This document shows, in pieces, positions 22,401 through 37,400 of a stretch of 64,000 nucleotides of DNA. A program made the position numbers and the translations under genes. The notes under the pieces are model-generated. The model saw nothing but the letters and a program-made list of their open reading frames with translations, searched no databases and was not told where the DNA came from. Source of the stretch: Chiridota heheva (taxonomy: Eukaryota; Echinodermata; Holothuroidea; Apodida; Chiridotidae); the NCBI GenBank assembly GCA_020152595.1, contig JAIGNY010004478.1, positions 1 to 64,000 of the forward strand, written 5' to 3'. Every line of letters begins with the position of its first letter. Position 1 is the first letter of the stretch.

Positions 22401-25400
22401 TTTCTTTACCAATTTGTTTCATTAATAGTCCTATCATACATTATATATTAAAATGAAAATTCACGACAATAATCCCTTAACAATACACATACACACCACT
22501 ACTTAAAGGTGCTCTCGGCTGAAAAGTGAGGGAATTACTTTTTGCTAATTTCATAGATATATTTTATATCTGTGGCTAATTGATGTAGATTTTAACCAAT
22601 AGAAGTCACATCATCACACTGTCTGGTTTTTACATAAATTTTCATTCATCGCGCATAAGTGAACAAATTCCAACAATTAAATGGGAAAGCACGTACATTC
22701 ATTGATTTCTCGAGTCAGGATTTAGTTATGTTTATAAAATTCTGTACCGCAAAGGTATTCCGATGCGCTAAATGCGCCAACACTTTTTACTTTTCGGCCA
22801 AGAGCAGCTTTAAGAGAAGTATTAACAATATGTTACTTGTACATCATTTATAATGCAGGTTAATGAGGCAGAAAAGACAGAAGGTGCTGTATCTTTCAAG
22901 GTGTCTAGTGGGCCTCTGGTTGAGCATCTGTGACCAACATTACAAGATCTGAAAGTTTACAGACAAGCACACCATGGAAAACAAGCGAACAAATGCATTG
23001 AATTTATACAAAATATTATTGATAGAAAACCTACTGCATTTAAATTTTAAAAAGCTAGCCTGCTACAAATATTCTTAGTTTCTGACCATCCTTTTATACT
23101 ACAGTATGATCTGCTCAGTGAATAAACAGACTTCTGGCAAATTTGATATTCTAAGATTTGATGATATGGGCCTAGATATTTTCTTTGACTGTTTCCTGAA
23201 AAGCATCTGCCACTCGTACTTTCATTTAAGGATAATGCCATATAATATAAGTGGTTAAAGTTTCCAATGTAGTATTTTGTTTTTGTTTTGTACATGATCC
23301 TCCCTTACGGGAACTCGACAAGAGCTATACGGAGCATAGACGCCAAGCTACAGTATAGCCTGCATAGCTGCAGATGCCAGTCTCGTGCGACTGGGATGGA
23401 AGTGGATGAACACCGGGTTTTCACCCTACTCTCTTCGAGAAGTGTTCAGAGAACATTTAGGGTGTGACTGTCCTACCATTGGGACCGATGGCTTAACATC
23501 CCTCCCGAAGAAAGCAAGCGCCATTCAACCATTGCCACTTGGTTACATGAGGTTTTTTACTTTACATTGGAATCAAAACAATTTTGGTGCAATTAACATA
23601 ATTACGGTCCTAAACACGTGTAAACGATACACACTCGCTTTTTTTGGCATGTTACACATTTGGTAAAACCCCTAAACGTTCACCTTTATCTGTTCCATAT
23701 TTTTCTTGTTATTATCCACACCCACAATGGACTTTAAATTCCTTCTGAGAATTCAGTTTTGATGGGTTCCCATGCACAAACAGCACAGAACCTGAAAGAA
23801 TTAGTTCAGTGGTCAAGCAAGTCCATCTTATATGAAAGAGGACTTGAAAAGAAACAAAATGGTGAAGAAAACATTCAAAACACTTATTCCGTTAAGGAGA
23901 TAATTAAGAAAAAGTTTGATATCATTTGTATAAAATGACTGAAATCAGACTAATTGTGATATTCCTCAGAGGCTATCTTTGAAATTGGGTTCCCATAAAA
24001 TCTGAAATTTTGGGGCTTGATAAAACTTATATTAAAATGAATAAATTTACAAATACATTGTAAACTAAATTATTTATCAAAGTCTATATATAGTAGCAGT
24101 TTATCGCTACATTATAATTTTTATTTGCAGCTTATTGTTGGAAAAATGATAAGACGTGATAGGAGTCAAAAAATAATATCAACATCTTTGCAATATTTTG
24201 ACTCTGATTTTAAAATTGCAAGGCTTTTTGATGATGTCTATGTATAGAATAATTGTTTGCATTGACATTGAAAGTAATTAAAAATGTTATAGAATTGTAA
24301 ACTTCGAGGCTATATGTGTAGTTGTTGTAGAAATTCTTTAAAATGACCACCATTTTGTTTTTTGGGGTCAATTTTTTTTTTTTTTTGATGGAAATGTATT
24401 TTGAAAATTATTTCACAGCGAATTACAGTAGTCAGGCATTGGTCTCAATCATATGTCAGGGTTCGACAAATCACTTGTCTGGCTGCCCGGGACAACCATA
24501 AACTTGTCAAGATAACCATAATTTTTGCAAGCTCTACCCTGTGGACAACTTGTTTTTCAACAGAAAATGTATTTAGTGTAGAAACAGGGCAAATCTTATT
24601 TCTTTCAGGGCAAGCCCAAATTTAGGTAAAGGTAATTACAGTTGTAGATCTCAGATTGATTTGTCAATTAACCTTTCTAGGTTAGATGATTGACAGCTTT
24701 TTTAACCAATCACCACATGATTTTGTCTAGCAACAAAATCTGCGTAACTTAGTGGGGGGGGGAAACATCCTACGCGGTACTGGTACAGTACAGTTAACAA
24801 GCGGCTCACGCTAATGCAGTCAATGCAATATACTGTACAAAACAAATTTCTGTACACACAAACCGAGTGACGACAAAATGGTGAATCAAAATTGCGCTTT
24901 CGGGCACGCTACAGGCTTTGTAAATTTGATGCCATTACCCAGGACGGTTAGTGTTTATTCCTTTTGCTGAATACTCTAAAGATTCAGAGAGAGTGCCATA
25001 AATGAATCAAAACTTGCGGCAGGCAGGCCCACACGAGCTTCTAATTGTCAATGCATTGGCCATACCAGCATTCACATTGAGATATGAGATTGTAGGATTC
25101 CTGCAAAAAATATTAAACTTCCCCCTCCCTTTCCCTCAAAAAAAAAAAAAAAAAAATGTAAATTCGTGGACAGAAAACTATGAATGACCTAAAACTAAAA
25201 TGCACTAACAACATTTTTCTTGTAACTGCTTCATACATGACAGTTGTAATGCTATAGCTTTAAGGCCATGACCTTTGAGGCATAAATTTGATTAAAAAAT
25301 GCTCTAAATGTCGTTAAAAGAAAAAAAGAAATTAAATTGTGTTTTTACACCCTACACTGGAGAAAAAAAATTGATGTTGGGCAAAAAGAAAGCAAAAACA

Positions 25401-28400
25401 GGCCCTGTAAAGGCCTCTCACCCCGAGTGTCCGATGACCACGCTGTTGTTGGTGTTACGAAATATGTGATGAAGGTGATGAAATACAGCACGTAATAGTA
25501 ACGTGATTGTGTTGTGTGCTAGATATCTAGATTGTATAGTGTGTAGTGCATGTGGTGTATACCATAGATTGTATAGTGTGTAGCACATGTGATGTTTGCC
25601 ATACAATGATGATGGGAATAATGCGACTTAATACACAATGTACTGCAGCAAAGTTTAACTTGACTAAATAATGACTCTTATCAGTTTCAAGCATTCTTTA
25701 AAATGATAAACAATAAAAAAGAATTAAAAAAAAGAAACACAACAAAAGGAAGACAATGAGGGAGGAATGCCTTGTTAATTGGGGTTTTTCTTTCGAAATA
25801 GGTGTTATTTTTAGAATGTAAATTCATTCTTATCGATCTACAATAGAAAGACACACAAGCAGTACTTACTTTTAGTTTCGCATATTTATTTAACTTTTCT
25901 TTCTCTTTTGCATGATACATGTATTAACTATGCACCTGTTTTTACCCATGATGGTTACTTTTCAGATTTCAGCAAGAAACATTAGAGTGAAGATATTGCT
26001 TAGCAATAAGTTATGATGTCAAAGAAACCTTTGTATATGTATGTTGGAAGATTTTGGCATTTGAGCCCCCTCCCCTTCCTGTTTGTTTTTCTTCAAAATC
26101 CCTCTGAAAAGAATACACAAGGGGGAAAAATCCCTCCCACATTTGAAATCCTAGTGTGAATGCTGGGCCATACATGATTGCAGATTTGAGGTTTGTTTGC
26201 CGCACCTAGTTACCACATTGCTATGGTGGGTGTGGCTTATTTCCTTAATTAGAGAGGATTCCTGAAAGGATGCTTAGCTTCAGGAAATGCATTTCCCCTC
26301 CTATGCCTGTTATCAAAATACATTAATTGATATGTACCTGATAGTAACAGACTGTCTAAAAAGTTATCATTAAAACAAATTACATTTTTCAATCAAGCTG
26401 AAATACAAAACAAGAGTTAGGTAAACTTCAATATTATCTTTCTGACTGGGGTTGTACCGAATCCAAATTTCTAATACGGCCGAAACCTGATTTGGCCGGA
26501 TCTTAGATAAAATCTGTCTGGATTTTTCCCTTACAAAAAAAGATAATAACAAAATGAAATTATGCATGGAAAGGGAGAATATCTAACTTCTAAGGTGAAG
26601 TAAATGATTTTTCAGAAGGTGTATTGTCCCTGTAAATAGGACTTTGAGTGATGTACAGTGTAAGTACATTATCTAATAAACAGAAGTAATAACTGCAACA
26701 TAAAAGTTTGAATAATCGCTTGATACATGTAAATGTATTTGTTTAAAAATTAGAGTACACCTTTGACTGTTTGAAATTTGTGCAAAAGTTACATTTAAAA
26801 AAGCTCATATAATTGAAAAAGAAAGCAAATTAATGAATTATAAAGAATAGTTACAGTAAGTATACATCATTTGGTAAAAAATGTTTTCCTTGAATTAAAA
26901 ACATTGTGAATACCATTCTATAAATAGAAGAAAACATTACTTGGATTTCAACATTAGGCTATTCAACGTGCTAAATAGTGCTAAACTTCACTAGTTCTAA
27001 GTGTAATTTAGATTTGTCACCAAGAATGTATTTCCATATGTCAAGTGTTATGCTGATCAAAGAATGTTTTGTTTTAGATGAATAGACAATAATCCATTGT
27101 ACTTTAACTGACAGTGTGACCCTATTAGATGGAAACTTTTCCGTTCCATCTATCTGAAAAGAGACTACATGTCATATATTTTGTGTTTCATTATATAATT
27201 AGTTCAGTTTAGCAATATATATTAAAGGGCGGTTTCACAGATGGAAATGATGAAGAAAAGACAGTCCTACAAAAAGAGGTAAAGCAACAATGATAACATT
27301 AAGGAATGTTTATGGCTAAATTTAACTACCTAAATTTATCGCAGGCCCCTATACTTTTGTTTTTTCAGAGGGGTGCTCCACTGGGCCCCTTGTTGCTTCC
27401 ACCCTGCCTGTTATTGCCTCCACCCGGCCCCCTTTCACTAAGAGGTCTACCTTTTATTCACAACCAGAAAGCCAAAGGTTTTGAGGTTCCGACGCGCAAT
27501 ATGGATTTTAAGTTATGAACTGTTGCATAATAAGTGTTATTACACAATGGGCTCAAAATAACAATGACAACCAAATGACTCGGTTCTCACAAGAATGCAA
27601 TTCCAGGGGAATTCCACAATTAATTATATTCAACAATTTTTATCCCATTAACATCTATACACTTACTAACAACATTACTTCAAAGATTTTAACTTTTAAG
27701 CCCTGTCTATTAATATGCATGACAATGCCACTTGAACGATAGGGCACATCTGCAGACAAAACAGACATGCGGTTGTTAAAGTATGAGCATTTTAAGATTT
27801 TACCATTAAGCCCGGCCTACTCATTGATATGCATGACATCACTATCAAAAACAATAGGACACATCTGCGGACCATGGGATATCTGTGTACCAAAAAATGA
27901 CATGAATCTAGTTTACCGCACACCATCATGACTGCATAGGTTCCTAATGCTATCGCATCGGAACCAAAAACAAACTTTTGTGAATTATTTTGCTATCTTT
28001 TCACGATATTATACAGTAATTAATTCCCGTGACAATGTAGTAAGATGCAGGGACCCTACCTGTTGAATTTATTACTTCTTTACTTACATTTCAAGTGCCT
28101 TAACAGCTTTAAACCTGCCTACAAATTGCCCTTGATGCCTTGTTAATGCCCCTTATGGTCAGTGACATCCCTACCCCTTCCTGGATCAAGCTAGGTGTTT
28201 GTATTACACTAATAGAAACCGCCAGAAATGTTTCTGTTTACTAACTGTTTGTTGTCATGGTTGTAGGCCCTATACTGTGAAAAAGCTTTAGATCATTACA
28301 ATAGTTGTATCAGTTTGGTCATACCATGGATGTATCGTTCTAGAATAATAAATAGAATATCATGTTAAAATGTATCTTTCTTTACTTTGATAGTTTTATT

Positions 28401-31400
28401 AATTTTGAGAAAGATGTTACTTCAATTTGAGCTATTAACAACATCTTCTTAAGAGATAATTAGAGCCAGATTTTTTAGAATAATCCAGCTGGATTTTTGT
28501 GCAAATCCGGCCGGAACCGGATTTTTTGTCACTATCTGGCGAGATAGTCTGGCCAGACTGGATATCTAGTACATGCCTATCCTTGACACCATTTACAGAA
28601 TACTTTGGTCACCACATGATCTGTTTGAATTCTTTTGTATATGATGAGTCATACAGTATTTGATGCTGTTCTTTTTAGTAGCTTTAGCAGACCCTTAGTT
28701 AAGCTTTTTCAGAGGGGTGCTGTACCCTGCCCCCCTCTTTTCCTCTACCCTGTTTGTTTCTCAAAAATCCTCTACATTTTGTGCACAATATAACCTCATT
28801 TTAAGAATTTTTTCACCTTCATGTTATGGTGTTTGCAGTTCCCTAATATACAAAGAGACGGTTCCAGAACATTGATTTCTCTCTTATTTACATTTGAAGT
28901 TCCATGTTCCATGCCCCCTTGGTACCATGTAAGTTCCCTATTTGGTGACTGGCACCCTGTTGTCCCTTCCCCTGCTGTCCCTGCCCACTGCTGTCCCTGC
29001 CCCTTTCTGGTTCAAGCAAGGGGCTTTGTACTTATTGATGATGATGATGTCGTACGTATGCTTCGTCGATCTCTTTAATAGTAAAGTCTATTGAGACGGA
29101 TTGTGAGTAATTGTAAATGTTTTTACATGTATATGTTTACTAAAATCGGTCAAATGTTCTCAAGTCGAATGATTATTTTTCTCTCTTTCTTTTTGCAGAT
29201 TGGTTGAGCGGTTTCTCATGGATGGATAGTATCCTTTTCAAATATTTTGTCGTCTTTTAAAGATAAAGTGACAGTTTGCAACAACTTGAACTTAATTGAA
29301 GGAAATATAAACTTAAAAGCAACAAACAAAAAATCATCAGTATTGACCATTTTACAGTATTTTGAATTTTGAGGCCTTGTAATACTGTACATACATTATG
29401 CAAATTTCGTCTAAATTTTGTGTGACTGCAAAAAAAGCTGATTTTTCAATCCTCCACTAATGTTATTTGAATGGGAGCAGTTGAATATACAGTAATGATG
29501 ATGTTTTTCATATCCTTAATCTTTTTCATATCCTTAATCTCCTTCATATCCTTAATTTCCTTCATATCCTTAATCTCCGTCATACCCTTAAATCAAAGGT
29601 AGGAAGGAGAAAACATTGTTGATTTTCAGCGAATGAAATTTAGGACAGAAATTTAAAGGATTCAAGATTAAATCATTAAAGATTTTGAGCTCTCAGCATG
29701 CATAATATTAGTTTATTTGCATAACAATGAAGATAATTGTATCTATGATATCTCTTAAGTTCAGCTGGGTGTGGTGATTTTGCTTAGACAAATGATCATG
29801 TGTAAAGACCATTGTTCACACCATATGGTGAGGTGAAGTGTACATATTAATTAGGTTATTTGCATAACAATAGACTTTCGTGCAAAATGTTTAACCTGAG
29901 TTCATTACTTAAATGAGTTTAGGGGTCGAGCAAATCTATCTTATATGAACAAGGACTATATGAAAAGAAACAAAATAGTGAAGAAACCATTCAAAAATCT
30001 TATTCCGTTAAGGAGATATCAAAGTTTAAAGTTTGGTATCATTTGTGTAGAAACGACTAAAATCAAGACTAGTTGTGATGTCATAGCCTGAGATTCCTCA
30101 AAGACATTATGTATTCTATCATATTTTGTTGTGCGATTTGAGGCTCAAAAACTATGGAATATGTCAGAAAAGTAGTAAAACTGAATCTAGTAAGGGTATT
30201 TATAATGTACATGTACCACCTGAAGAAAGATCAAGGAAAAATAATTTAAAAACTGAAAATATTAAATACATTTTCTTAAAAATACATTAACAATTGTTAA
30301 GAATGTGAGGATGAAGATGCCAACTTTCCACAGTAGACTTACTACACCAGTCATTTCTACACAGATAAGACAGAGCTTTAAACTTGATATCTCCTTAACG
30401 GAATAAGATATTTGAATGTTTTCTTCACCATTTTGTTTCTTTATATGAAAGAGGACTTAAAAAAAAATGGTGAAGAAAGCGTTCACAAATCTTACTTCAT
30501 TAAGGAGATATTCAAGTTTAAAGCTCTGTCTTATCTGTGTAGAAATGACTGGTGTAGTAAGTCTACTAAGTTGGCATCTTCATCCTCACATTCTTAACAA
30601 TTGTTAATGTATTTTTAAGAAAATGTATTTAATATTTACACTATTTTAATTATTTTTCCTTGATCTTTCTTCAGGTGGTACATTACAAATACCCTTACTA
30701 TATTCAGTTTTACTTTTTTTTTGACATATCCCATGGTTTTTAAGCCACAAAATTATAGGACAAAATACGATAGAATACATAAAGACTTTTGAGGAATCTA
30801 AGGCTATGATGTCACAACTAGTCTAATTTCAGTCGTTTCCCTACAAATGATACCAAACTTTAAACTTAGATATTTCTTTCATGGAATACGATTTCTGACT
30901 GCTTTTTTCACTATTTTGTTCTTTTGAAGTCCTTTTTCATATAAGATAGACTTGCTTGACCCTAAACTATTCCTTAAAGTAGTGAGGATGTGGTGAGATT
31001 ATACCAAGGTAACTTAAATAAAGTGTTGTGTTCATATTAAATTTAAGATTTTCATAACAATAGAATCTTGTGGAACATGTTTAGCCAGGTCAGATATGTA
31101 TGGTTGAGCGTTGTTTTTGCATATTTATCACATGGGGTAATTTATACTTACAATTGTCAACCATGTCCATAAAAGTCTGCTACTTGTAAAAACATACATT
31201 GTTACTAATTGTAAAATGAGAAAATAAAAATATATGCCAGGCAAGACTTACTAATTCAAATTTCTAGTTACATGTAGATAAGGAACATGCATGCCCTTTA
31301 AAACATTGAAAAACTTTTTCTTCAAAGATTATCTTTTTATGCGGCGTCTACGAATTGTTCCCACAAACCGGAATTCCCCAGTATTTTGCAAAAGGTCACA

Positions 31401-34400
31401 CAATTTTATAGTCTGCGCAGCTGCAAACCGTCCAAATCAGTGGTTTGCAGCTGCGCAGTATGAAAATTGTGTGACCTTTTACAAAGTTGTGGGTGAGTTC
31501 CGATTTGTCAAGACAATTCACAGATGGCGAATTAAAGAAAGTAACACAAGTATCGACCTAAAGTTGTAAAACTCTTTCAAATAGGGCCTTTGTAGAGTGC
31601 AGAGCAGCTCCATATTTCATTAGTAGGGCATCTTTGAATGGTCCATGCAAGGCAAAACTTACTATTTGGATCTGGGTCATTGCAGAGTTGAAAAAGAACA
31701 AAAAAAGTCACTTGTAAAACTTGGCAAGGCTTACAGTAATTAAGTGTGGCGAATACAACAGTTTATTATAATATTTCGACATACTTGCTACAGTTTGTTT
31801 TTACTCACCTATGGCAAGCAGGTGAATGGTTTTTCAACCTGGGCCATTTTCATGATATAAACTTACATGCCCTCCCCCATCTTCTTTGTAAAATTTAAAA
31901 GGTACCCCTTTACAGAGAAATTAAGTGTTATTTAAAATATCTAAGTCCCCTTTATATAATTAATCTTTTTATTGACAGATGGAAGAATGTAATGCAAACA
32001 TCAAACAAAATACCCCAAATTTTACTCGTGGAGCGCCTTTAATTTGGGTTGGGAAAAAAAAAAAAAAACATACCATGGGAACCTTGCAACTAACTCGTTG
32101 AAGACTGGGTGTGAATTTGGGCCATCTGGTCTAATTTATACTGATATAACGAGTTACATTCATTATCAGCAAGAAAATGATGGCCCCAGTGAAAGATCCC
32201 TTTTTTGCTTGAAAAAAAAGTGAAAACAATAAGAAAACAACAAATTTCATCCAATATCAGTTAAAGTTACTCATGATGTACTACTGTATGAACAAGGACA
32301 TAGACTAATTTCATTATGTAAATTCATTGTTTTTTAATCCTCTGCCATTTCTCTTTGAAAAAAAGGAAAGATAATGGTAGGATTTTGTTTTTTCCATACC
32401 CCAACCAACCTCAGGCTAGAGAAGGCATTTTGAACATTTTTAAGGTCTGAAATTAAGGAAGATATATAAATAAAAATGGAAAAAGAGTTTTGAATGTTTA
32501 ATTTACCAATTTATTTCTCTTAAGATATATGGATGTGTAGCAGCAACTTGTGCTAAATTGCTTTAAAATCAAGAAAAATGAAAATTGAAAAAAACTTTAT
32601 CCAAAAAAAATTTCAATTAAAGCATTTTGAATTTTCAGGAAACAATATGCACATTTTTGTTTCTCCATAAATTTCTCTTGTGATGTATGACAGGGCAGAA
32701 GTTCCTATTTCCTTATGTAAATCCATTGTTTTTTCAATTTCTAGTCACACATTTTTAAAAAATGGAAAGGATTTTTAAACAAACGTTTTTAATTGTTGAC
32801 CATACCCTTAACCAAAATCTAGCAGGAAAAGACTTTGACATCATTTTTAGAAAATGAAATTTAGGAAGGAAATTTAAAGATAATATAAAGCTTTTCAGCT
32901 ACCCGCCTGGTCATACATCACAAATCTAATTTAAATTATGCATTCACTGGCTATATAGCTAAAACTTAATCATGATTTAAAAAAAAATATACGTGCTATC
33001 AACAATGATTTAAAGACTGTTGCGCTAAGAATGTAATGCTCTTTCTCACGGGTACAAATCTCTAAGCGTCCATAGACCTTCAAAGTCCTCTTTTATATAA
33101 GATGAACTTGCTTGACCTCTGAACTAATATCCTTTAATGGATGCCCACTTTACAGTGAGCATCAAGTTTTCATAGGAGGTACTTTTTTCCATGGAATGTA
33201 TGTGACTTTTGTATGCCTAAACTAGCCCAAAACTAAACTCCTCAAATCGTAATTACTTTTCCCAAACCATTTTTGATTTCAAATTTAATTAAGTGTCTCA
33301 AATTTATTATTTGATAGTTTCCATGGGTCTGTTCTTTCACTACATTCAATCTTGGTTGCTGTGGCAAGCTTAATAGAAAATGAGAGAGAAGTAGTCTGAA
33401 GAATTATGAAAATAAAATCCAATTGTTACCACTAGGCAAGACATTACTTTTAGCTGCAGTGTTGTATTTAATGCAATTTGTTTCTAAAATGATTACCTCA
33501 GCCAACAAAGTTGGACGGAGGTTATGTTTTCGACCCTGTTTGTTTGTCTGTTTGTCTGTCTGTTTGTTCATCTGTTTGTTTGCCTGTTTGTTTGTTTGTT
33601 TGTTTGTCTGTTTGTTTGTCGGTTTGTTTGTCTGCTTGTTTGTTTGTCTGTTTGTTTTTCTGTTTATTTGTCTGTTTGTTTGTCTGTCTGTTTGTTTGTT
33701 TGTTTGTCTGTCTGTTTGTTTGTCTGTTTGTTTGTTTGTCTGTTTGTTTGTTTGTTTGTCTGTTTGTTTGTCTGTCATCATGATATCTCAATAAGGAATG
33801 GCAGGATTTGGATCAAATTTAGGGAGTGGTTTTGTTACTGCTCAAGGAAGAAGTGATTAAAACTTGGGACATGGAACAAGGGAAGGGCACAAATTGAGGG
33901 GTGGGATGTTTTAGGATGAGATCTGTGAAGGCTTATATACAGTAGTTGAAAAGTTTCATTGGATTTCAATGGAATGTCCTAAACAATGAAATCATGCACT
34001 GAAAATATTTTAACACAATCAATTTTCTGGACTCTATAAGAAAACCAGACAAGTGGTTTCTTGTGTCAAAGAGAATCAAAACAATTGACTTCTTGCATGA
34101 AAGGAAAATGATGGAAGGTAAATTTTGGCTGAATGGAAATCAAACAATGAATGCTTAAGAGGGAGATCCTGAAGTGTTAAGAATGCAAGTGGTAATTTAG
34201 ATCAACAGAGAGAAAGAGATTGTTTGGGTTATAACTTGGTGGTCCTAGGGTTTCTGAGGTAGATTGAGTTCTTCCAGAAAAACCCTCTGGATAAAATTAT
34301 CTCCTTCCTTCATTCATCATGCTTCCTTTCTGCAACTATATTTAGTCCCCCTCTCCCACCCCCCTCTCTCTACTTTGTTTTTTTTCACCCATGCACCTCC

Positions 34401-37400
34401 CTCTCGATGCTAGCTTTCTGACTTTTAGTTCTTGTATTTCTCTCATTCTCCCCCTGTGTCCTTTCCTTCCTACCTCTAGAATGATCTGACCTCTCAGGCA
34501 CATTTTGACTCTCGTTGTCATGGTGTTGTTAAGCCCCCACCAAACAAACAAACACATGTACGACTGTTGCAACTGGATGCTACAGCATGAGTATATAGTA
34601 ATATCTGACATACATATATGCACATATTGACCAATAAAGTAGTTATAAATTAAACCCATTTTAAAGAAAGGAATTTGTCCATTTTTCAGCAAAAAGTTGA
34701 ACAGTCAAATCTTATCCGGAACAGTATTATTTGAGAAAGTAGGCCTACTGATCCGCTGAACTGATAAAATTGAATTAAATTGTGACTCCTGATTTTGCAA
34801 TGATTGAAGCAATAAAGACTTTAATTATGTAATATCAAAATATGCATGAATTCACAAACAAGAGCGCCCTCAACAGCATTCACTTGGAGGATCGAATTGT
34901 AAAATAATCATTATTTTTAATTCTTTGCAACATCAAACTTTGATTCATTCACTATGAAAAACACATGAAGGAAAGAATGCACAGTATGCTACAATATTTA
35001 AACATTAACTTTATTAACAATGCTAAACTTTGATTTACCGACAGCAACGGCTAATTCTGTCCATTATGCATACACTTTGTATCTTAACTTTTTTCCCTTA
35101 TCCACCTTCTCTCCCTCCCTCCCTCTATCCCACCTCTCTTTCCTCTCTGACCTAACTCAAGCATCTTAGTTTTTAACACACTCTTGGCACATTTGACTCT
35201 TGACTGTTGCGGTGCCGTTAAACATCAACAAACCAAACCAAACCAAACCTTGTATCTAGGGAAAAATATCCACACAATGCAACAATGATTAATTTCGCTA
35301 AAATCAATATCGTCTCCACTTATATGGCTTAATATATAATAAAGATGATTGTGTATTATACTTGAAAGGGTGAAAATACAGTCGAGTACAGTACATCACA
35401 AATTATCAAGTTCAAATCTTGATCAGACAGAAGTTAATAAAAAACTAAAGATGCTACAGCAACTTAACGTTTTAAAGACTGTTTTTCTCAGTATTTAAAG
35501 CCATTATAAAATGAATATTCTTGTGAATTTTCTATTTTGTATATGATGGAGGGTATTAGAATGAGATACAGTATGTGTATTTACTTTAAAGTAAGCTCAT
35601 GTTGCTATTTTTAATTTAATTTTTAATTTAAGTTTATTTCCAGTATGAATTATGTACAATTTATGAATTGGAAAATATAATAATACAATAATATACTATA
35701 CAGGACAATAAACAAAAGGAAAGATTGTAGTAAAGGAGACAATAAAAATGAAAGATATGAAAATGAATACAAAATTATAATAAGGGCTCTAAATTACCAA
35801 AATGACTCAAATTTACAGCTTTTATAAACAAATGAATTTTTAAAAACTGTTGTCCTAAAACTTGGGATGGTGGCTGGGTTTCTCAGATTATAATTTGTTT
35901 AATTGCACATGGATGTTGAATGGGTAGTTTTTCGTTGAAACTGTATGCAGTATATCAGTAGATCTTTTAAAGGATAAGTTCAAAGGTCAAGCAAGCCAAT
36001 GTCACATGAAAAAGGGCTTCAAAAGAAACAAAATGGTGAATAAAGCATTCAAAAATCTTTTCCGTTAAGGAAATATTTAAGTTTATAGTTCCATCTCATT
36101 GTGTAGAAATGACTGGTGCAGTAAGTCTACTATAAAAGGTTGTGTCTTCATCCTCACATTCTTAACAAAATGTATTAATAAAACAGTATTTGATTTTGTA
36201 ATTATTCAAATTATTTATCTTCAAACTTTCTTCAGGTGGTATATTTTTGATACCCTTCCTAGATTTAGTTTCACTACTTTCTTGACACATCCCATGGTTT
36301 TTAAACCACAAAATTGCAGGACAAAATATGATAGAATACATCAAGACTGAAAATCTGAGGCTATGACATCACATTGTAACATTATTGATTTCAGTTATTT
36401 CTAACATGTAAACTAAGCCTACAATTTTAAACAGAACCCAACAGAATATTCCCATGTTTTTCATAACCTTGTCAATTACTAAGAAGGCAAAACAAATTTA
36501 AGGTGCAGACAATTTGACAAAAATCAGTGTTTAATGATTATACAATGAGTTGTTTATTTATTTAAAAGACAGAAACTGATGGGTCTTTTTCACACAGTAT
36601 CAAATTGTAATAAATGAACCTAGGAAAAGGACTTAGTTTGACATCACAGCAACATATTCTGTACAGATGTATTTAGTAAAATGATCATCAGATGTTGAAT
36701 TAAAGCTAAAAGGCTGCTAGAAAGCAAATTAGGCAAAAGGTTGTATAATTTTATCATGAATACATGAATAATTGGAATCTATAGATATTGAACAAAATGG
36801 GGATTTCTAATCTTTAAAAACAGAAACTACCAATTTATGTTCAATGATATGATTTGAATATTTGTTTTGGAGAATGAATAGGCAGGAAAGGTTAGTGGGG
36901 TGAGTATTATCAAATACAAATTCATAAGACAAATGTGATCAAATAAAAATTATACAATGATATTAAATTCTTCTTTTAAAAATGAGTTCTTCCAGAAAAA
37001 TATGATAAAATTATTCCTTCCATCATCATGCTTCCTCTACAACCATATTTAACTCTCCTCTTTCACCCCTCTCAATTTTTTTTTTCAAAACCCATGCAAT
37101 ATTCCTTTAACACAATAAGACTTTTGTTTTGAATTTTCTTCATTCTTCACCATTTTTTTTGTTTAAATTATCTTTTTCAATGATGTTTTTGCCGTTAAGA
37201 CCTCATCAAACAAACAAACAAAGTTACTTATTTCATACAGGTAATTTTCTATCATTTTGGCAGTCTTTTGCATAAAAATCCATTTTGAAAATTAAGTTTG
37301 GGGTTTAAGGTTAAGTCCCAAGAATTTAATAGAATTAGTTTGTTTTACAGAACAGTGTAATCAACTACATTAATCCTTCTTCAATCTTAAGATCTTGAAA

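Noticed and set aside
23385..23666. 93-residue frame with a good start codon
   Set aside because: It runs from an unidentified repeat segment straight into a TA-element end fragment, so it is not a single coding unit.
31291..31569. 92-residue open frame
   Set aside because: It crosses a 168-bp perfect-type hairpin and has no family motif; the repeat explains it.
33404..33856. Long open frames on both strands with repeated Cys-Leu-Phe-Val or Lys-Gln-Thr-Asn
   Set aside because: They are translations of a TGTT/TGTC microsatellite, open in several frames at once.
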